From CAVVDT01 sp963747005 (GTDB lineage: Bacteria > Pseudomonadota > Alphaproteobacteria > Rhizobiales > Aestuariivirgaceae): a stretch of DNA of 64,000 bases. Made by a program: the position numbers and the translations under genes. Under the pieces are notes generated by a model. That model saw only the letters and a program-made list of their open reading frames with translations, was not told the origin of the DNA and made no database searches. The stretch is taken from assembly GCA_963747005.1 (NCBI GenBank), contig CAVVDT010000010.1, positions 1 to 64,000 on the forward strand, given 5' to 3'. How positions within the stretch are numbered: the stretch's first letter is position 1; every line of letters begins with the position of its first letter. Shown in pieces: positions 16,579 to 27,822 of the stretch.

Positions 16579-18117
16579 CTACGCCGTCAGGGCGATGAGC
16601 TTGCGCTGGCTTTCGCTCTCGATGTGACCGGCGGCCAGCAGTTCGGCACGTGGCCCGTCGAGGACCCGCTTCGGCGGAAAGATGACAATGGCCTCAGTGC
16701 CGCCGCCGGCACGTGTCTTGATCTGCAGTTCGGCTCCGTGCAGCTTGGCCAGGCCGTTGATGATGGGAAGGCCGAGGCCGGCGCCGTCGATGGCGTGGCG
16801 GGTGGCCAGCGTTCCGCGCGTGAAGGCACCCATGGCAGCCGCAAGCTCCTGCTTCGGGATGCCCGGCCCGGTATCGTTCACGGCCAGCGACAGGGCGCCA
16901 TTGTCGTGGCGCCGGACCACCATCTCGATGCTGCCGCCGCGCGGCGTGAACTTGATGGCATTGGCCAGGAGGTTGAGCCACATCTGGCGCACCGAGCGCT
17001 CGTCGCCGAGGATCTCGGGGCTGTGCGGCTCGAAGTTCATCTTCAGGGTTTGCTTCTTGTCTTGCACGCGCAAGCCCAGCAGCCGGGCGCAGTCCTCGCC
17101 GATAGCGGTCAGCGACACCGGCTTTTCCTGCAATTCCACGCGACCTGCCTCGATGCGCGACAGATCGAGGATGTCGTTGATCAGGTGCATGAGATAGTTG
17201 CCGGAATGGTGGATGTCGGTGGAATAGGACTTGTAGGCGGTGACCGCGTGGGGACCCATCATCTCGTGGCTGAGGATTTCGGAAAAGCCCATGATGGCAT
17301 TGAGCGGGGTGCGCAGTTCGTGGCTCATGGTGGCAAGGAAGCGCGACTTGGCGCGGCTGGCTTCCTCGGCCTTGAGGCGTGAGGCCTCGGCCTGCTCGCG
17401 GGCGCTGTTCAACTGGTCGATGAGGCGCTCGCGTTGCGCCTTGAAAATCAGCATGTCGCGCGCCGTTTCCTGCAGGCGGCGGGCAAGCTGGATGAAGAAC
17501 ACCTCGACTATGACGGCCATGGCCCCCAGCGCCACATAAAGCGGTGAGGCCTCGGTCAGGCAGCGGATGGCGATGGCGAAGGAGATGAAGCCCGACCCGG
17601 CAATCACCACCGGCATGAAGTTGTTGGCGATCATGATGCGTACCGCAACCACCGTCATCAGCGTGGCGATCAGATAGATGTGCTGGAGGTCGTTGCCGGG
17701 CTGCCAGAACAGGAACAGCGGCAGCGACCAGCACGAGGCATAAAGCAGCTCCGATGCCGCCAGCATGCCGATCCATTCGGGCACCTTGGCATGGGATTTC
17801 TCCGCATGTTCGTAGTGGCGGCACAGATGCAGTTGCACCGCCTGGGCCGCCAGCGTACACGCAAGCCATCCGCCCGCCGCCACCATTGGCGTCCACATGA
17901 GGCTCGCCAAGGCGAACAACAGGGCGATGACCGGCAATGCCAGCGCCACGCGCATCTGGTTGTGGGCGAACAGCGCAAGGAGGTCGCGCTGCCAGGCTAT
18001 CTGGTCCGGGCTCTGCCAGGCGAGGTCTTCGGGTTTGGGTGAGGGGGGTGTTTCATCGACACTGTCGGACAACGACAGCGACAAGGGATCGGCGTTGCTG
18101 TTCGACCGCTTCAACAC
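16579..18117 (-). CDS. Membrane sensor histidine kinase
   Basis: The protein has 512 residues. Residues about 55-210 hold six hydrophobic segments that form a membrane sensor domain without a recognisable ligand fold. A coiled coil follows (about 215-255), then a HisKA domain with the phosphorylatable His in FLATMSHELRTPLNAIMGF, and an ATPase domain with N-box WLNLLANAIKF and G-boxes NDTGPGIP and GAGLGLPI. The HisKA sequence is of the PleC/DivJ/PdhS type that signals to cell-cycle regulators in alphaproteobacteria, but this link is inference. No response regulator is adjacent, so it is an orphan kinase. Confidence 0.9.
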   Translation of the reverse strand: MLKRSNSNADPLSLSLSDSVDETPPSPKPEDLAWQSPDQIAWQRDLLALFAHNQMRVALALPVIALLFALASLMWTPMVAAGGWLACTLAAQAVQLHLCRHYEHAEKSHAKVPEWIGMLAASELLYASCWSLPLFLFWQPGNDLQHIYLIATLMTVVAVRIMIANNFMPVVIAGSGFISFAIAIRCLTEASPLYVALGAMAVIVEVFFIQLARRLQETARDMLIFKAQRERLIDQLNSAREQAEASRLKAEEASRAKSRFLATMSHELRTPLNAIMGFSEILSHEMMGPHAVTAYKSYSTDIHHSGNYLMHLINDILDLSRIEAGRVELQEKPVSLTAIGEDCARLLGLRVQDKKQTLKMNFEPHSPEILGDERSVRQMWLNLLANAIKFTPRGGSIEMVVRRHDNGALSLAVNDTGPGIPKQELAAAMGAFTRGTLATRHAIDGAGLGLPIINGLAKLHGAELQIKTRAGGGTEAIVIFPPKRVLDGPRAELLAAGHIESESQRKLIALTA

Positions 18118-18316
18118 GATGCAACCTCACTCTCGATACGCCCCACCATGAACAACCCCGATGCGGGCACGTACGTGAGGGAGGTTAACCGCAAGATACT
18201 TAAGCGCCCGTCAGCGAAAACGGTAAAATTGATATTAATTTATGAGGGCGCGGCCTTGCCTCGCAGTGCCGCGCCGGCCACTGTTTCGTCCCGCCACATC
18301 GACCGGAGGCCCAGGA

Positions 18317-18928
18317 ATGCTGCTATATGAAGACAAGCGCGCCCCCAATCCGCGCCGGGTGCGGATCTTCCTTGCCGAAAAAGGCATCGAGGTCGAGCGC
18401 CGCCACATCGACATCATGGCCGAGGAGCACAAGACGGCCGACATGCTGGCCCGCAACCCCATGGCGCGCACGCCGTTCCTGGAGCTCGACGACGGGCGGG
18501 TGATCGCCGAGACCATCGCTATCTGCCGCTATTTCGAGGCACTTGACCCTGAGCCGGCGCTGTTCGGCCGCGATCCGGTGGAGATCGGCATAGTGGAGAT
18601 GTGGCAACGCCGGGTGGAGCAGGGCCTCTTGATGCCGGTGTCTTTCGCCTTCCGGCACGGCAACCCGCGCATGGCCCACCTCGAGACCCCGCAGGTACCG
18701 GCCTGGGCGGAAGTCAACCTGGCGAAGATCGCTGAGGCGCTCGCCTTCCTCAATTCGGAGCTGGCGGGCAGGGCCTTCATCGCCGGAGATGCCTATTCGG
18801 TCGCCGACATCACCGCCTTGTGCGCCATCGACTTCATGCGGGTGCTGAAACTGACGCCGGGCGAGGAGCACCCCCACCTGTGCCGCTGGCATGGCGACGT
18901 GTCCGGGCGCCCCAGCGCCGCGGCATGA
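18317..18928 (+). CDS. Glutathione S-transferase family protein
   Basis: This 203-residue protein has an N-terminal thioredoxin-like domain (MLLYEDKRAPNPRRVRIFLA, then PFLELDDGRVIAETIAICRY, which holds the glutathione-binding Glu-Thr pair) and an all-helical C-terminal domain (SVADITALCAIDFM). Family members conjugate or reduce electrophiles with glutathione in the cytosol. ATG 18317 follows ggaggcccagga; the longer frame from 18242 has no site. Its stop overlaps the next start (ATGA), so the two genes are co-transcribed. Confidence 0.9.
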   Translation: MLLYEDKRAPNPRRVRIFLAEKGIEVERRHIDIMAEEHKTADMLARNPMARTPFLELDDGRVIAETIAICRYFEALDPEPALFGRDPVEIGIVEMWQRRVEQGLLMPVSFAFRHGNPRMAHLETPQVPAWAEVNLAKIAEALAFLNSELAGRAFIAGDAYSVADITALCAIDFMRVLKLTPGEEHPHLCRWHGDVSGRPSAAA

Positions 18929-19536
18929 GCGACCTCGAAAAGCTGCTGGCCGAGGTCAGGGCCTGCCGCATCTGCCGCGACAGCCCGCAAGGCCCGCCGC
19001 TGCCGCATGAGCCGCGCCCGGTCTTGCAGGTGAGTTCAACGGCGCGCCTGCTGATCGCCGGCCAGGCGCCAGGCACCCGCGTTCACGCCTCGGGCAGGCC
19101 TTTCACCGACCCATCCGGCGACCGCCTGCGGCAATGGCTGGGGATCGGCCCCGACACTTTCTATGATGAGACACGGGTCGCCATTCTGCCGATGGGTTTC
19201 TGCTTTCCCGGACTCGATGCAAGAGGCGCCGACCTGCCGCCGCGGCGCGAATGCGCCGCCTACTGGCGCCAGCGCCTGATGCGCCATCTCCCAGCCATCG
19301 AACTGGTGCTGGTGATCGGACAGTATGCGCAAGCCTGGCATCTGGGGGAATTGCGTCGTGAGACTTTGACGCTGACCGTGCGCAACTGGCGCGAAGGCTT
19401 CGAGACACTGCGCCCGCCGGTCATGGCGCTGCCGCATCCCTCATGGCGCAACAATCAATGGATCAGGAAAAATCCCTGGTTCGAGGCCGAGGTGATCCCT
19501 GTAGTGCAACGGGAAGTTAAGCGGCTGGTGATGTAA
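18925..19536 (+). CDS. Uracil-DNA glycosylase superfamily protein
   Basis: The 203-residue protein contains the superfamily signature LLIAGQAPGTRVHASGRPFTD near residues 40-60 and LPHPSWRNNQW near the end, where the catalytic or stabilising His lies. Only one N-terminal cysteine pair (CRICRD) is present, so the four-cysteine iron-sulfur cluster of family 4 and 5 enzymes is probably incomplete. It may remove damaged bases, but in this subgroup (COG1573-like) activity is often unproven. It overlaps the GST gene by four bases. Confidence 0.82.
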   Translation: MSDLEKLLAEVRACRICRDSPQGPPLPHEPRPVLQVSSTARLLIAGQAPGTRVHASGRPFTDPSGDRLRQWLGIGPDTFYDETRVAILPMGFCFPGLDARGADLPPRRECAAYWRQRLMRHLPAIELVLVIGQYAQAWHLGELRRETLTLTVRNWREGFETLRPPVMALPHPSWRNNQWIRKNPWFEAEVIPVVQREVKRLVM

Positions 19537-19546
19537 GATCGATGCC

Positions 19547-20539
19547 GTGAACGGGCATTTCGACAGATCGAGACTCCGCGGCGCCATTGCCCGGCTGGTC
19601 GCGGGGCTGGCGCTGATGGCGCTCGCAGCTTGCGCCAGCCCGCTGGTCATGCAGCGCGGGCTGGTGCGCGTCAGCCCGTACATTGCGCCCGGTGCACTGG
19701 TGACAAGCGATGCCGCCCGGCTGCCGCTCGATGTGTGGGCGGCGGAAAGGCCGCGCGCCATCGTCATCGCGGTGCATGGCTTCAACGGCTATGCCCACGA
19801 CTTTATCCTCGCCGGTCCGTGGTTCGCCCGCCACGGCATCACCGTCTATGCCTATGACCAGCGCGGCTTCGGGCGCAACCCGGCGGCCAGCCATGGCCTG
19901 TGGCCGGGTGCCGGCGTGCTGGTCGATGACCTCACCACCTTCGCGAAGATGATCAGCAGGCGCCACAAGGGCCTGCCGGTCTATGTTCTCGGGTTTTCCA
20001 TGGGCGGGGCGGTCGCCATGGTGGCGGCAAGCGAGGGCCTGGAGGCCGATGGCCTGATCCTTGTCTCGCCCGCCGTGTGGGGCTGGCGGGCCATGAATCC
20101 CTTCTACAAGTCGGCCCTGTGGCTCACCGCCCACACGGTCCCGGCCGAGACCGCCACCGGTTCGGGCCTCGACATCTGGCCCACCGACAACATCGATGCC
20201 CTGCGCGCCTATTCGCGCGATCCCCTCAACATCAAGGCGACCCGCTTCGATGCCATGTACGGCCTGGTGGGGCTGATGGACAAGGCCTACGACGACGCTG
20301 CGCGCATCAAGATGCCGGTGCTCTATCTCGCCGGCGCCCATGACGAGATCGTTCCGCTGGCGCCGAGCCGCACAACCATGCGCCATATCAAGGCTCCAAA
20401 GCGCCTGGTGATCTATGCAAAGGGCTGGCACATGCTGCTGCACGATCGCCAGCGCGAGAGGGTCTATCGCGACATCGCGGCCTGGATCGGCGACCACCGG
20501 GCACCCTTGCCGTCGGGTGAGGAACTGACAAAACCCTGA
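19547..20539 (+). CDS. Alpha/beta-hydrolase lipoprotein (lysophospholipase-like)
   Basis: This 330-residue protein begins with GTG. A lipoprotein signal is clear: basic start, hydrophobic run LVAGLALMA and lipobox LAAC with the Cys near residue 29, so it is lipid-anchored. The hydrolase domain shows VHGFNGYAHDF (oxyanion region), the nucleophile elbow GFSMGGA, a late Asp in GAHDEIVP and the catalytic His in KGWHMLLHD. It most resembles serine-aminopeptidase S33 / monoacylglycerol lipases. A role in envelope lipid turnover is likely but inferred. It follows the glycosylase gene by ten bases. Confidence 0.88.
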   Translation: MNGHFDRSRLRGAIARLVAGLALMALAACASPLVMQRGLVRVSPYIAPGALVTSDAARLPLDVWAAERPRAIVIAVHGFNGYAHDFILAGPWFARHGITVYAYDQRGFGRNPAASHGLWPGAGVLVDDLTTFAKMISRRHKGLPVYVLGFSMGGAVAMVAASEGLEADGLILVSPAVWGWRAMNPFYKSALWLTAHTVPAETATGSGLDIWPTDNIDALRAYSRDPLNIKATRFDAMYGLVGLMDKAYDDAARIKMPVLYLAGAHDEIVPLAPSRTTMRHIKAPKRLVIYAKGWHMLLHDRQRERVYRDIAAWIGDHRAPLPSGEELTKP

Positions 20540-20827
20540 ATGCGGCGCTTCATCCTCTTGCACCGGCCTCTTTGACGCCCCAATTTACCGCCATTGGGGC
20601 AATGATACCCAACTGCAACAATGCGCCGGCAGGCGGCATCCGGCATGACAATCAATTCTTGATTAACCATACGTGCCCATGCTGTTGTAGGAATCGGTTT
20701 CGGCGTGCCATCTGGATGGCACGCAATTTGCGAGGGCTGGGCCTTGGATCCGGGCTGCCGATCGTAATGACGACCTGTTAAGGGTCGCACAGCTAGTCTG
20801 GCAAAGAGCAAAGGCCAAGGAGGACTG

Positions 20828-22108
20828 ATGAGTAAGGCAGGCGGCAGCGAGACCAAGAATACCCTCTACTGCTCGTTCTGCGGCAAGAGCCAGCACGAGG
20901 TGCGCAAGCTCATTGCCGGCCCCACCGTGTTCATCTGCGATGAGTGCGTCGAGTTGTGCATGGACATCATCCGCGAGGAGAACAAGTCCTCGCTGGTGAA
21001 GTCGCGCGACGGCGTGCCGACCCCGCGCGAGATCTGCAAGGTGCTGGATGATTACGTGATCGGCCAGGACCACGCCAAGCGCGTCTTGTCGGTGGCCGTC
21101 CACAATCACTACAAGCGCCTCAATCACGCCGCCAAGAACAACGACGTCGAACTGGCCAAGTCCAACATCCTCCTGGTCGGTCCCACCGGCTGCGGCAAGA
21201 CGCTGCTCGCCCAGACGCTCGCCCGCATCCTCGATGTGCCCTTCACCATGGCCGACGCCACCACCCTCACCGAGGCGGGCTATGTCGGCGAGGACGTCGA
21301 GAACATCATCCTCAAGCTGCTGCAGTCGGCCGACTACAATGTCGAGCGCGCCCAGCGCGGCATCGTCTATATCGACGAGGTCGACAAGATTTCGCGCAAG
21401 TCCGACAACCCCTCGATCACCCGCGATGTGTCGGGCGAGGGCGTGCAGCAGGCGCTTTTGAAGATCATGGAAGGCACCGTCGCTTCGGTGCCGCCGCAAG
21501 GGGGCCGCAAACATCCCCAGCAGGAATTCCTGCAGGTCGACACCACCAACATCCTGTTCATCTGCGGCGGCGCCTTTTCCGGCCTGGAAAAGATCATCTC
21601 CAGCCGCGGCAAGGGCTCTGGCATCGGCTTCGGTGCCGACGTCAAGTCGGTCGACGACCGGCGCACCGGCGAGGTTCTCAAGCACCTGGAGCCGGAAGAC
21701 CTCCTGAAGTTCGGGTTGATCCCCGAATTCGTCGGCCGCCTGCCGGTGATCGCCACCCTGGACGACCTGGACGAGGATGCCCTGATCCAGATCCTCACCC
21801 AGCCCAAGAACGCCCTGGTCAAGCAGTACCAGCGGCTGTTCGAGATGGAAGACGTGCGCCTCAACCTGCCGGAAGAAGCCCTCAAGGCCATCGCCAAGCG
21901 GGCCATCGAGCGCAAGACCGGCGCCCGCGGCCTGCGTTCCATCATGGAAGGCATCCTGCTCGAGACCATGTACGACCTGCCGGGATTGGACGGGGTCGAG
22001 GAGGCGGTGATTTCGCGCGAAGTGGTGGAGGGCGAGGCCAAGCCGCTCCTCATCTATGCCGATCGCGACGAAAAGCCTTCCAAGTCCAAGGTGCCGACAT
22101 CGGCCTGA
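20828..22108 (+). CDS. clpX: ATP-dependent Clp protease ATP-binding subunit ClpX
   Basis: The protein has 426 residues. The N-terminal zinc-binding domain has four cysteines (CSFCGKS and CDECVELC). The AAA+ domain has Walker A GPTGCGKT, Walker B IVYIDEVDKI and a sensor region ending GARGLRSIMEG. ClpX unfolds substrates and feeds them to ClpP. Shine-Dalgarno aaggagga lies just before the ATG. In most alphaproteobacteria clpP lies immediately upstream; here the upstream neighbour is the lipoprotein hydrolase, so clpP must lie elsewhere. Confidence 0.98.
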   Translation: MSKAGGSETKNTLYCSFCGKSQHEVRKLIAGPTVFICDECVELCMDIIREENKSSLVKSRDGVPTPREICKVLDDYVIGQDHAKRVLSVAVHNHYKRLNHAAKNNDVELAKSNILLVGPTGCGKTLLAQTLARILDVPFTMADATTLTEAGYVGEDVENIILKLLQSADYNVERAQRGIVYIDEVDKISRKSDNPSITRDVSGEGVQQALLKIMEGTVASVPPQGGRKHPQQEFLQVDTTNILFICGGAFSGLEKIISSRGKGSGIGFGADVKSVDDRRTGEVLKHLEPEDLLKFGLIPEFVGRLPVIATLDDLDEDALIQILTQPKNALVKQYQRLFEMEDVRLNLPEEALKAIAKRAIERKTGARGLRSIMEGILLETMYDLPGLDGVEEAVISREVVEGEAKPLLIYADRDEKPSKSKVPTSA

Positions 22109-22408
22109 GCTGCCACGCGATAGCTGCATTGCCGCCTGACGGGAAAAGTGCGCGCGAGCGGCGATCGGGCGTTGTCCATAACCACCGGCACATCTTGAAT
22201 TCGACGGCGCCTGCCGCCATTTTGGCTGGAGTTGTGCCAATCCTCGCGCGGGCACCTTTCAGGTGGGCCGCGGCGGGTTGGCTTCGAGGCGCAAGCTGGC
22301 CGAATCGGTCTAGACTTGAGACGGGCAAAACCGGTGGTGGCCGCATGTCGGGTCATCGGTGTGACGTGGCGCCGCTTGTGGCCGCATCGTGAAAGGAACT
22401 GAAAAGAC
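22109..22408. other. 300-base clpX-lon intergenic region
   Basis: No gene is visible on either strand. It must hold the lon promoter. CTTGAA at about 22192 resembles a heat-shock -35 element, but no convincing -10 partner at the right spacing was found. A ribosome-binding site (aaagga) lies before the lon ATG. Confidence 0.5.
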
Positions 22409-24835
<2,427 letters not shown>

Positions 24836-24856
24836 CCGGGGCAGGCAGAACATGTG

Positions 24857-24887
24857 AAAGGCAGTCCCCGCAGGGGGGCTGCCTTTT
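24857..24887 (+). terminator. Rho-independent terminator after lon
   Basis: AAAGGCAG (24857-24864) pairs with CTGCCTTTT (24879-24887) around a GC-rich loop and ends in a short T-run. It lies 21 bases after the lon stop. Confidence 0.85.
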
Positions 24888-25022
24888 GCGCATCAAGTGA
24901 GCACGCAGGCGGCGGAAATCTGCGCCGAATCAACAATTTCACGGAACTGCAAAAATGTCCGATCTGGCGCTATCCGGGCATTCGGCGCAGCCGCCGATTG
25001 AGCCTAAGTGCTTGGCGAATGG

Positions 25023-25042
25023 TGGTTAATTTTTATTAACCA
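25023..25042. promoter_or_regulatory. Perfect inverted repeat in the hupB promoter region
   Basis: TGGTTAAT and ATTAACCA form a perfect 8-bp inverted repeat around TTTT, 108 bases before the hupB ATG. The two TTAA cores are separated by six bases, one short of the CtrA consensus TTAA-N7-TTAA. It is a candidate operator for a dimeric regulator. Confidence 0.55.
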
Positions 25043-25149
25043 TTGCCGCACTTGCAATTTTGGCGGAATTCTCCTGTTTTCTGTCAACGACGGCTCTGTA
25101 GCGTCGTTGAGTGAAGCTGGAGTTTAGCCAACCACCAAAGAGGTTCGAC

Positions 25150-25425
25150 ATGAACAAGATGGAATTGATTGCCCAGGTCGCGGCCGATGCCAAGTTGACC
25201 AAGGGCGATGCGGGCGAGGCGGTGGAAGCCACCCTCGCCAATATCACCAAGGCGCTGCAGCAAGGTGACGACGTCCGCCTTGTCGGCTTCGGCACGTTCA
25301 CGGTGAGCCAGCGGGCCGCGAGCGAAGGCCGCGATCCGCGCTCCGGCCGCGCCATCCAGATCCCGGCTTCCAAGAACGCCAAGTTCAAGGCCGGCAAGGT
25401 GCTCAAGCAGGCGGTGAACAACTGA
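25150..25425 (+). CDS. hupB: DNA-binding protein HU
   Basis: This 91-residue HU family protein starts MNKMELIAQVAADAKLTKGD. It contains the family signature GFGTFTVSQRAASEGRDP and the flexible arm ending with RAIQIPASKNAKFKAGK. It bends and compacts DNA as a dimer. ATG 25150 gives the standard length; the frame upstream to 25111 is not part of the protein. It follows lon and its terminator, so it has its own promoter. Confidence 0.98.
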   Translation: MNKMELIAQVAADAKLTKGDAGEAVEATLANITKALQQGDDVRLVGFGTFTVSQRAASEGRDPRSGRAIQIPASKNAKFKAGKVLKQAVNN

Positions 25426-25485
25426 CGCCGCACCCGCGCTGAAGGCCCGCTCACCCGAGCCGGGCCGGACAGCCGGATAGACATC

Positions 25486-25529
25486 GCCCCGCGCTTCCCC
25501 TCAGAAAGGGCGCGGGGCACTTTGTTTTT
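25486..25529 (+). terminator. Rho-independent terminator after hupB
   Basis: GCCCCGCGC (25486-25494) pairs with GCGCGGGGC (25510-25518), followed by TTTGTTTTT. It lies about 60 bases after the hupB stop and before tRNA-Val. Confidence 0.88.
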
Positions 25530-25594
25530 CTGAAGGCAAGGGCAGGATGCTTGCCAGCGCCGCACCGCGGCTCTATTGATGCCCGCGACAGAGG

Positions 25595-25670
25595 GGGCGG
25601 TTAGCTCAGTTGGTAGAGCGCCACGTTTACACCGTGGATGTCGGGAGTTCGAGCCTCTCACCGCCCACCA
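25595..25670 (+). tRNA. tRNA-Val (anticodon TAC)
   Basis: The 76-base sequence folds as a full cloverleaf: acceptor GGGCGGT with ACCGCCC, D-arm TTAGCTCAGTTGGTAGAGC, anticodon stem CCACG/CGTGG with loop TTTACAC giving TAC, TTCGAGC T-loop, and encoded CCA at 25668-25670. Confidence 0.97.
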
Positions 25671-25921
25671 TCGCTTTTACCAGTCATTGTTTCATTTATA
25701 TCTTATCGCCTGTTGCCGGCGCCCTTTTCTGCGGCGAGGGCATTATGGATGCCGTGGCCGCAGGAACCGGCGCTGGGTCTGTCGATATTCCTTCAATGAA
25801 ATCAACGGAGGTTGCATCCACTGCACCTTTGATTTTGGTAAGCCGTTGATTTTTCATAAATTACCCGCTATCTTACCAAACGTCAGCAGATAGCCATAGC
25901 CGGAGCCGGGGGGCTCAGCCG

Positions 25922-27049
25922 GTGAAATTGATCCTGCATTTCGGGTTGCACCGTTCGGCATCCAGTGCCCTTCAGCGGTTCCTCAATCAGCATCACCGGC
26001 CGTTGCGCAAACGCCGTGTGCTGAGCCTCAGCCAGCATACCGCCAAGGCCGGGGCATTCCGCCCGCTCACCCTCATCAAGGGCATCCATATCGATTCACG
26101 CGGCCCGCGGGCCAATCACCTCAGGATCGAGCGGCATCTGCAATCGATCGGCGCAGACATCGATGCGGTGATCTTTTCCGACGAGAACATGCCGGGCCTG
26201 ATGATCGGCGACAGGGGCGCGGCATTTTCCCGTGCCGGACGCTTCGCGGCCATGCTGGCGCTGCTGGCCAAGAACCACGACGTCCACGCCGTCGCCATCG
26301 CGCGCCATCATGCCAACTGGCTGGAATCGATCCATCGCTTTTCCGCCGGGCGCGGCGAGCCGCGCGACTTTGCCGGCTTCCTGGCCCGCACCGATCTCGA
26401 TTCGATAAACTACAGCCGGCTTTTCGACAGCGTGGCCGCCGCGCTGGGACGCGAGCGGGTGCATGTCTTTTCATACGATGCGGTCAAGGACGATGGCGGC
26501 GAGGGGTTGCTGCGTCACATCCTCGGGCTGGCCGGCACCCGGCTGCCGGGGCCTTTGCAGCTGCCAACGGGAAATGTATCGCCGGATACCCGCTTCATCG
26601 CCCTCATGCAGATGCTGCATCGGCGTGGCATCGTGCTGTCGAGACTGAGGGCGGTGGACCTCAAGGAGCGTCTGCGGCTCACCGATTCCGGCATCGATTG
26701 TGAAGCCCATATCGCCGAAGTGCTCGAAGGTGCGGCGAGGCGTGTCTTCGTGCCGGTGACAAGCCGGCGCGTCTTCCGCTGGACCCAGCAGATTCTTGCA
26801 GCCGGCATGCCGCTGCCGACGATCCCGGCAGCCCGGGCGCGCACCCTGGCGGTCGAAGCGCTCGCCATTGCCGACAAGGATAGCCAGGCGGCAGCGGCAC
26901 AAGCGGCCCTGAAGCGCCAGCTTGCCGCTCGCTTCGCCCCCGACCGGGCTGCCGTGGCGAGGCTTTACCTGCCTGACTGGCGGTCGGCGGCCGACAGCGG
27001 TGCAGCCGGCGAAGTCCTGCCGGATGCTGCGCTTGACTTGCTCAGGTGA
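25922..27049 (+). CDS. Sulfotransferase-like P-loop protein of unknown function
   Basis: The protein has 375 residues and begins with GTG. The start MKLILHFGLHRSASSALQRF matches the phosphosulfate-binding loop of sulfotransferases (HxGxxKTGTTxLQ pattern), though the Lys usually found there is Arg. A later segment, HDVHAVAIARHHANWLESI, fits the second conserved region (R, then S or W). No signal peptide. It may transfer sulfate to a surface glycan, but the assignment rests on these short patterns only. It sits between tRNA-Val and tRNA-Asp, which are normally close together. Confidence 0.6.
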   Translation: MKLILHFGLHRSASSALQRFLNQHHRPLRKRRVLSLSQHTAKAGAFRPLTLIKGIHIDSRGPRANHLRIERHLQSIGADIDAVIFSDENMPGLMIGDRGAAFSRAGRFAAMLALLAKNHDVHAVAIARHHANWLESIHRFSAGRGEPRDFAGFLARTDLDSINYSRLFDSVAAALGRERVHVFSYDAVKDDGGEGLLRHILGLAGTRLPGPLQLPTGNVSPDTRFIALMQMLHRRGIVLSRLRAVDLKERLRLTDSGIDCEAHIAEVLEGAARRVFVPVTSRRVFRWTQQILAAGMPLPTIPAARARTLAVEALAIADKDSQAAAAQAALKRQLAARFAPDRAAVARLYLPDWRSAADSGAAGEVLPDAALDLLR

Positions 27050-27097
27050 AGCTCGTAAGTGAGCGCCACTGACGGGATCCCTAAAGGGACCCATGAT

Positions 27098-27174
<77 letters not shown>

Positions 27175-27249
27175 GTCTTTTCAATGGGTTGGCTCATTGA
27201 CCCAAGTGCTTTTCCAACTTGCCTAACCGGCGATTTCCAACTTTTCGGA

Positions 27250-27560
27250 CATCAACCGTTCTCGGCGAGTACCCGACGTCCGCTACGGCACCCGCCTGTG
27301 GCCGCGGATGACGGACGCTCCGCCGCCGACATGTTCGACACCGTCGGTGCCGGCCACATCCTCCTGGCCGACCGGGCCTATGGTAGCGACAGTTTGTGAC
27401 AAAGCATGGCTGCGCGTGGAGCCTGGGCAAACATTCGGCCGATGCCCAACTGCGTCCACCATCCGATCTTCCGCACCTGGATCTATCGCCAGCGCAACGC
27501 CGTCGAGCGCTTCTTCAACAGACTCAAACACTTCAGGGTCGTCGCCTCCCTCGTGATCCG
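27250..27560 (+). pseudogene. IS5-family transposase remnant
   Basis: One reading frame shows RSAADMFDTVGAGHILLADR, then an in-frame TGA (27397-27399), then MAARGAWANI and IYRQRNAVERFFNRLKHFRV. These are typical of the central and C-terminal part of IS5/IS427 transposases (ADRGYD, RGAWANIP, RNxVERFFNxLKxFR). The N-terminal third is missing and similarity ends after RVVAS. It is a dead fragment directly after tRNA-Asp. Confidence 0.8.
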
Positions 27561-27822
27561 ACACGCGGACATCGACCGGATGCTAATCGTTCAAGACCCC
27601 ACGGCGGTGCGAACCAAGAACAGCAAGCTCATCGAGTTAGTCCTATGCGATGCATGCAATTCAGATTTCTCCAACGCTTATTGATTTATAAGCGATCACA
27701 ACGACATATCCGGCCTTGGGTCTCTGGTTAAGCGATTGGCGATCGGACGTCCCTTGTAGCAGCATTGCCAATTCTATATCGGGGACTAACATGGCCGCCC
27801 GGCCATACCGGAGAATTGAAGT

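Noticed and set aside
22192..22225. Heat-shock promoter before lon
   Set aside because: A CTTGAA -35 element is present but I found no -10 element at the required distance; not strong enough to annotate.
20663..22255. 530-codon antisense frame over clpX, and similar ones over lon, nuoG, nuoL, nuoM and nuoN
   Set aside because: Same GC artefact; sense-strand products are unmistakable and fill the same space.
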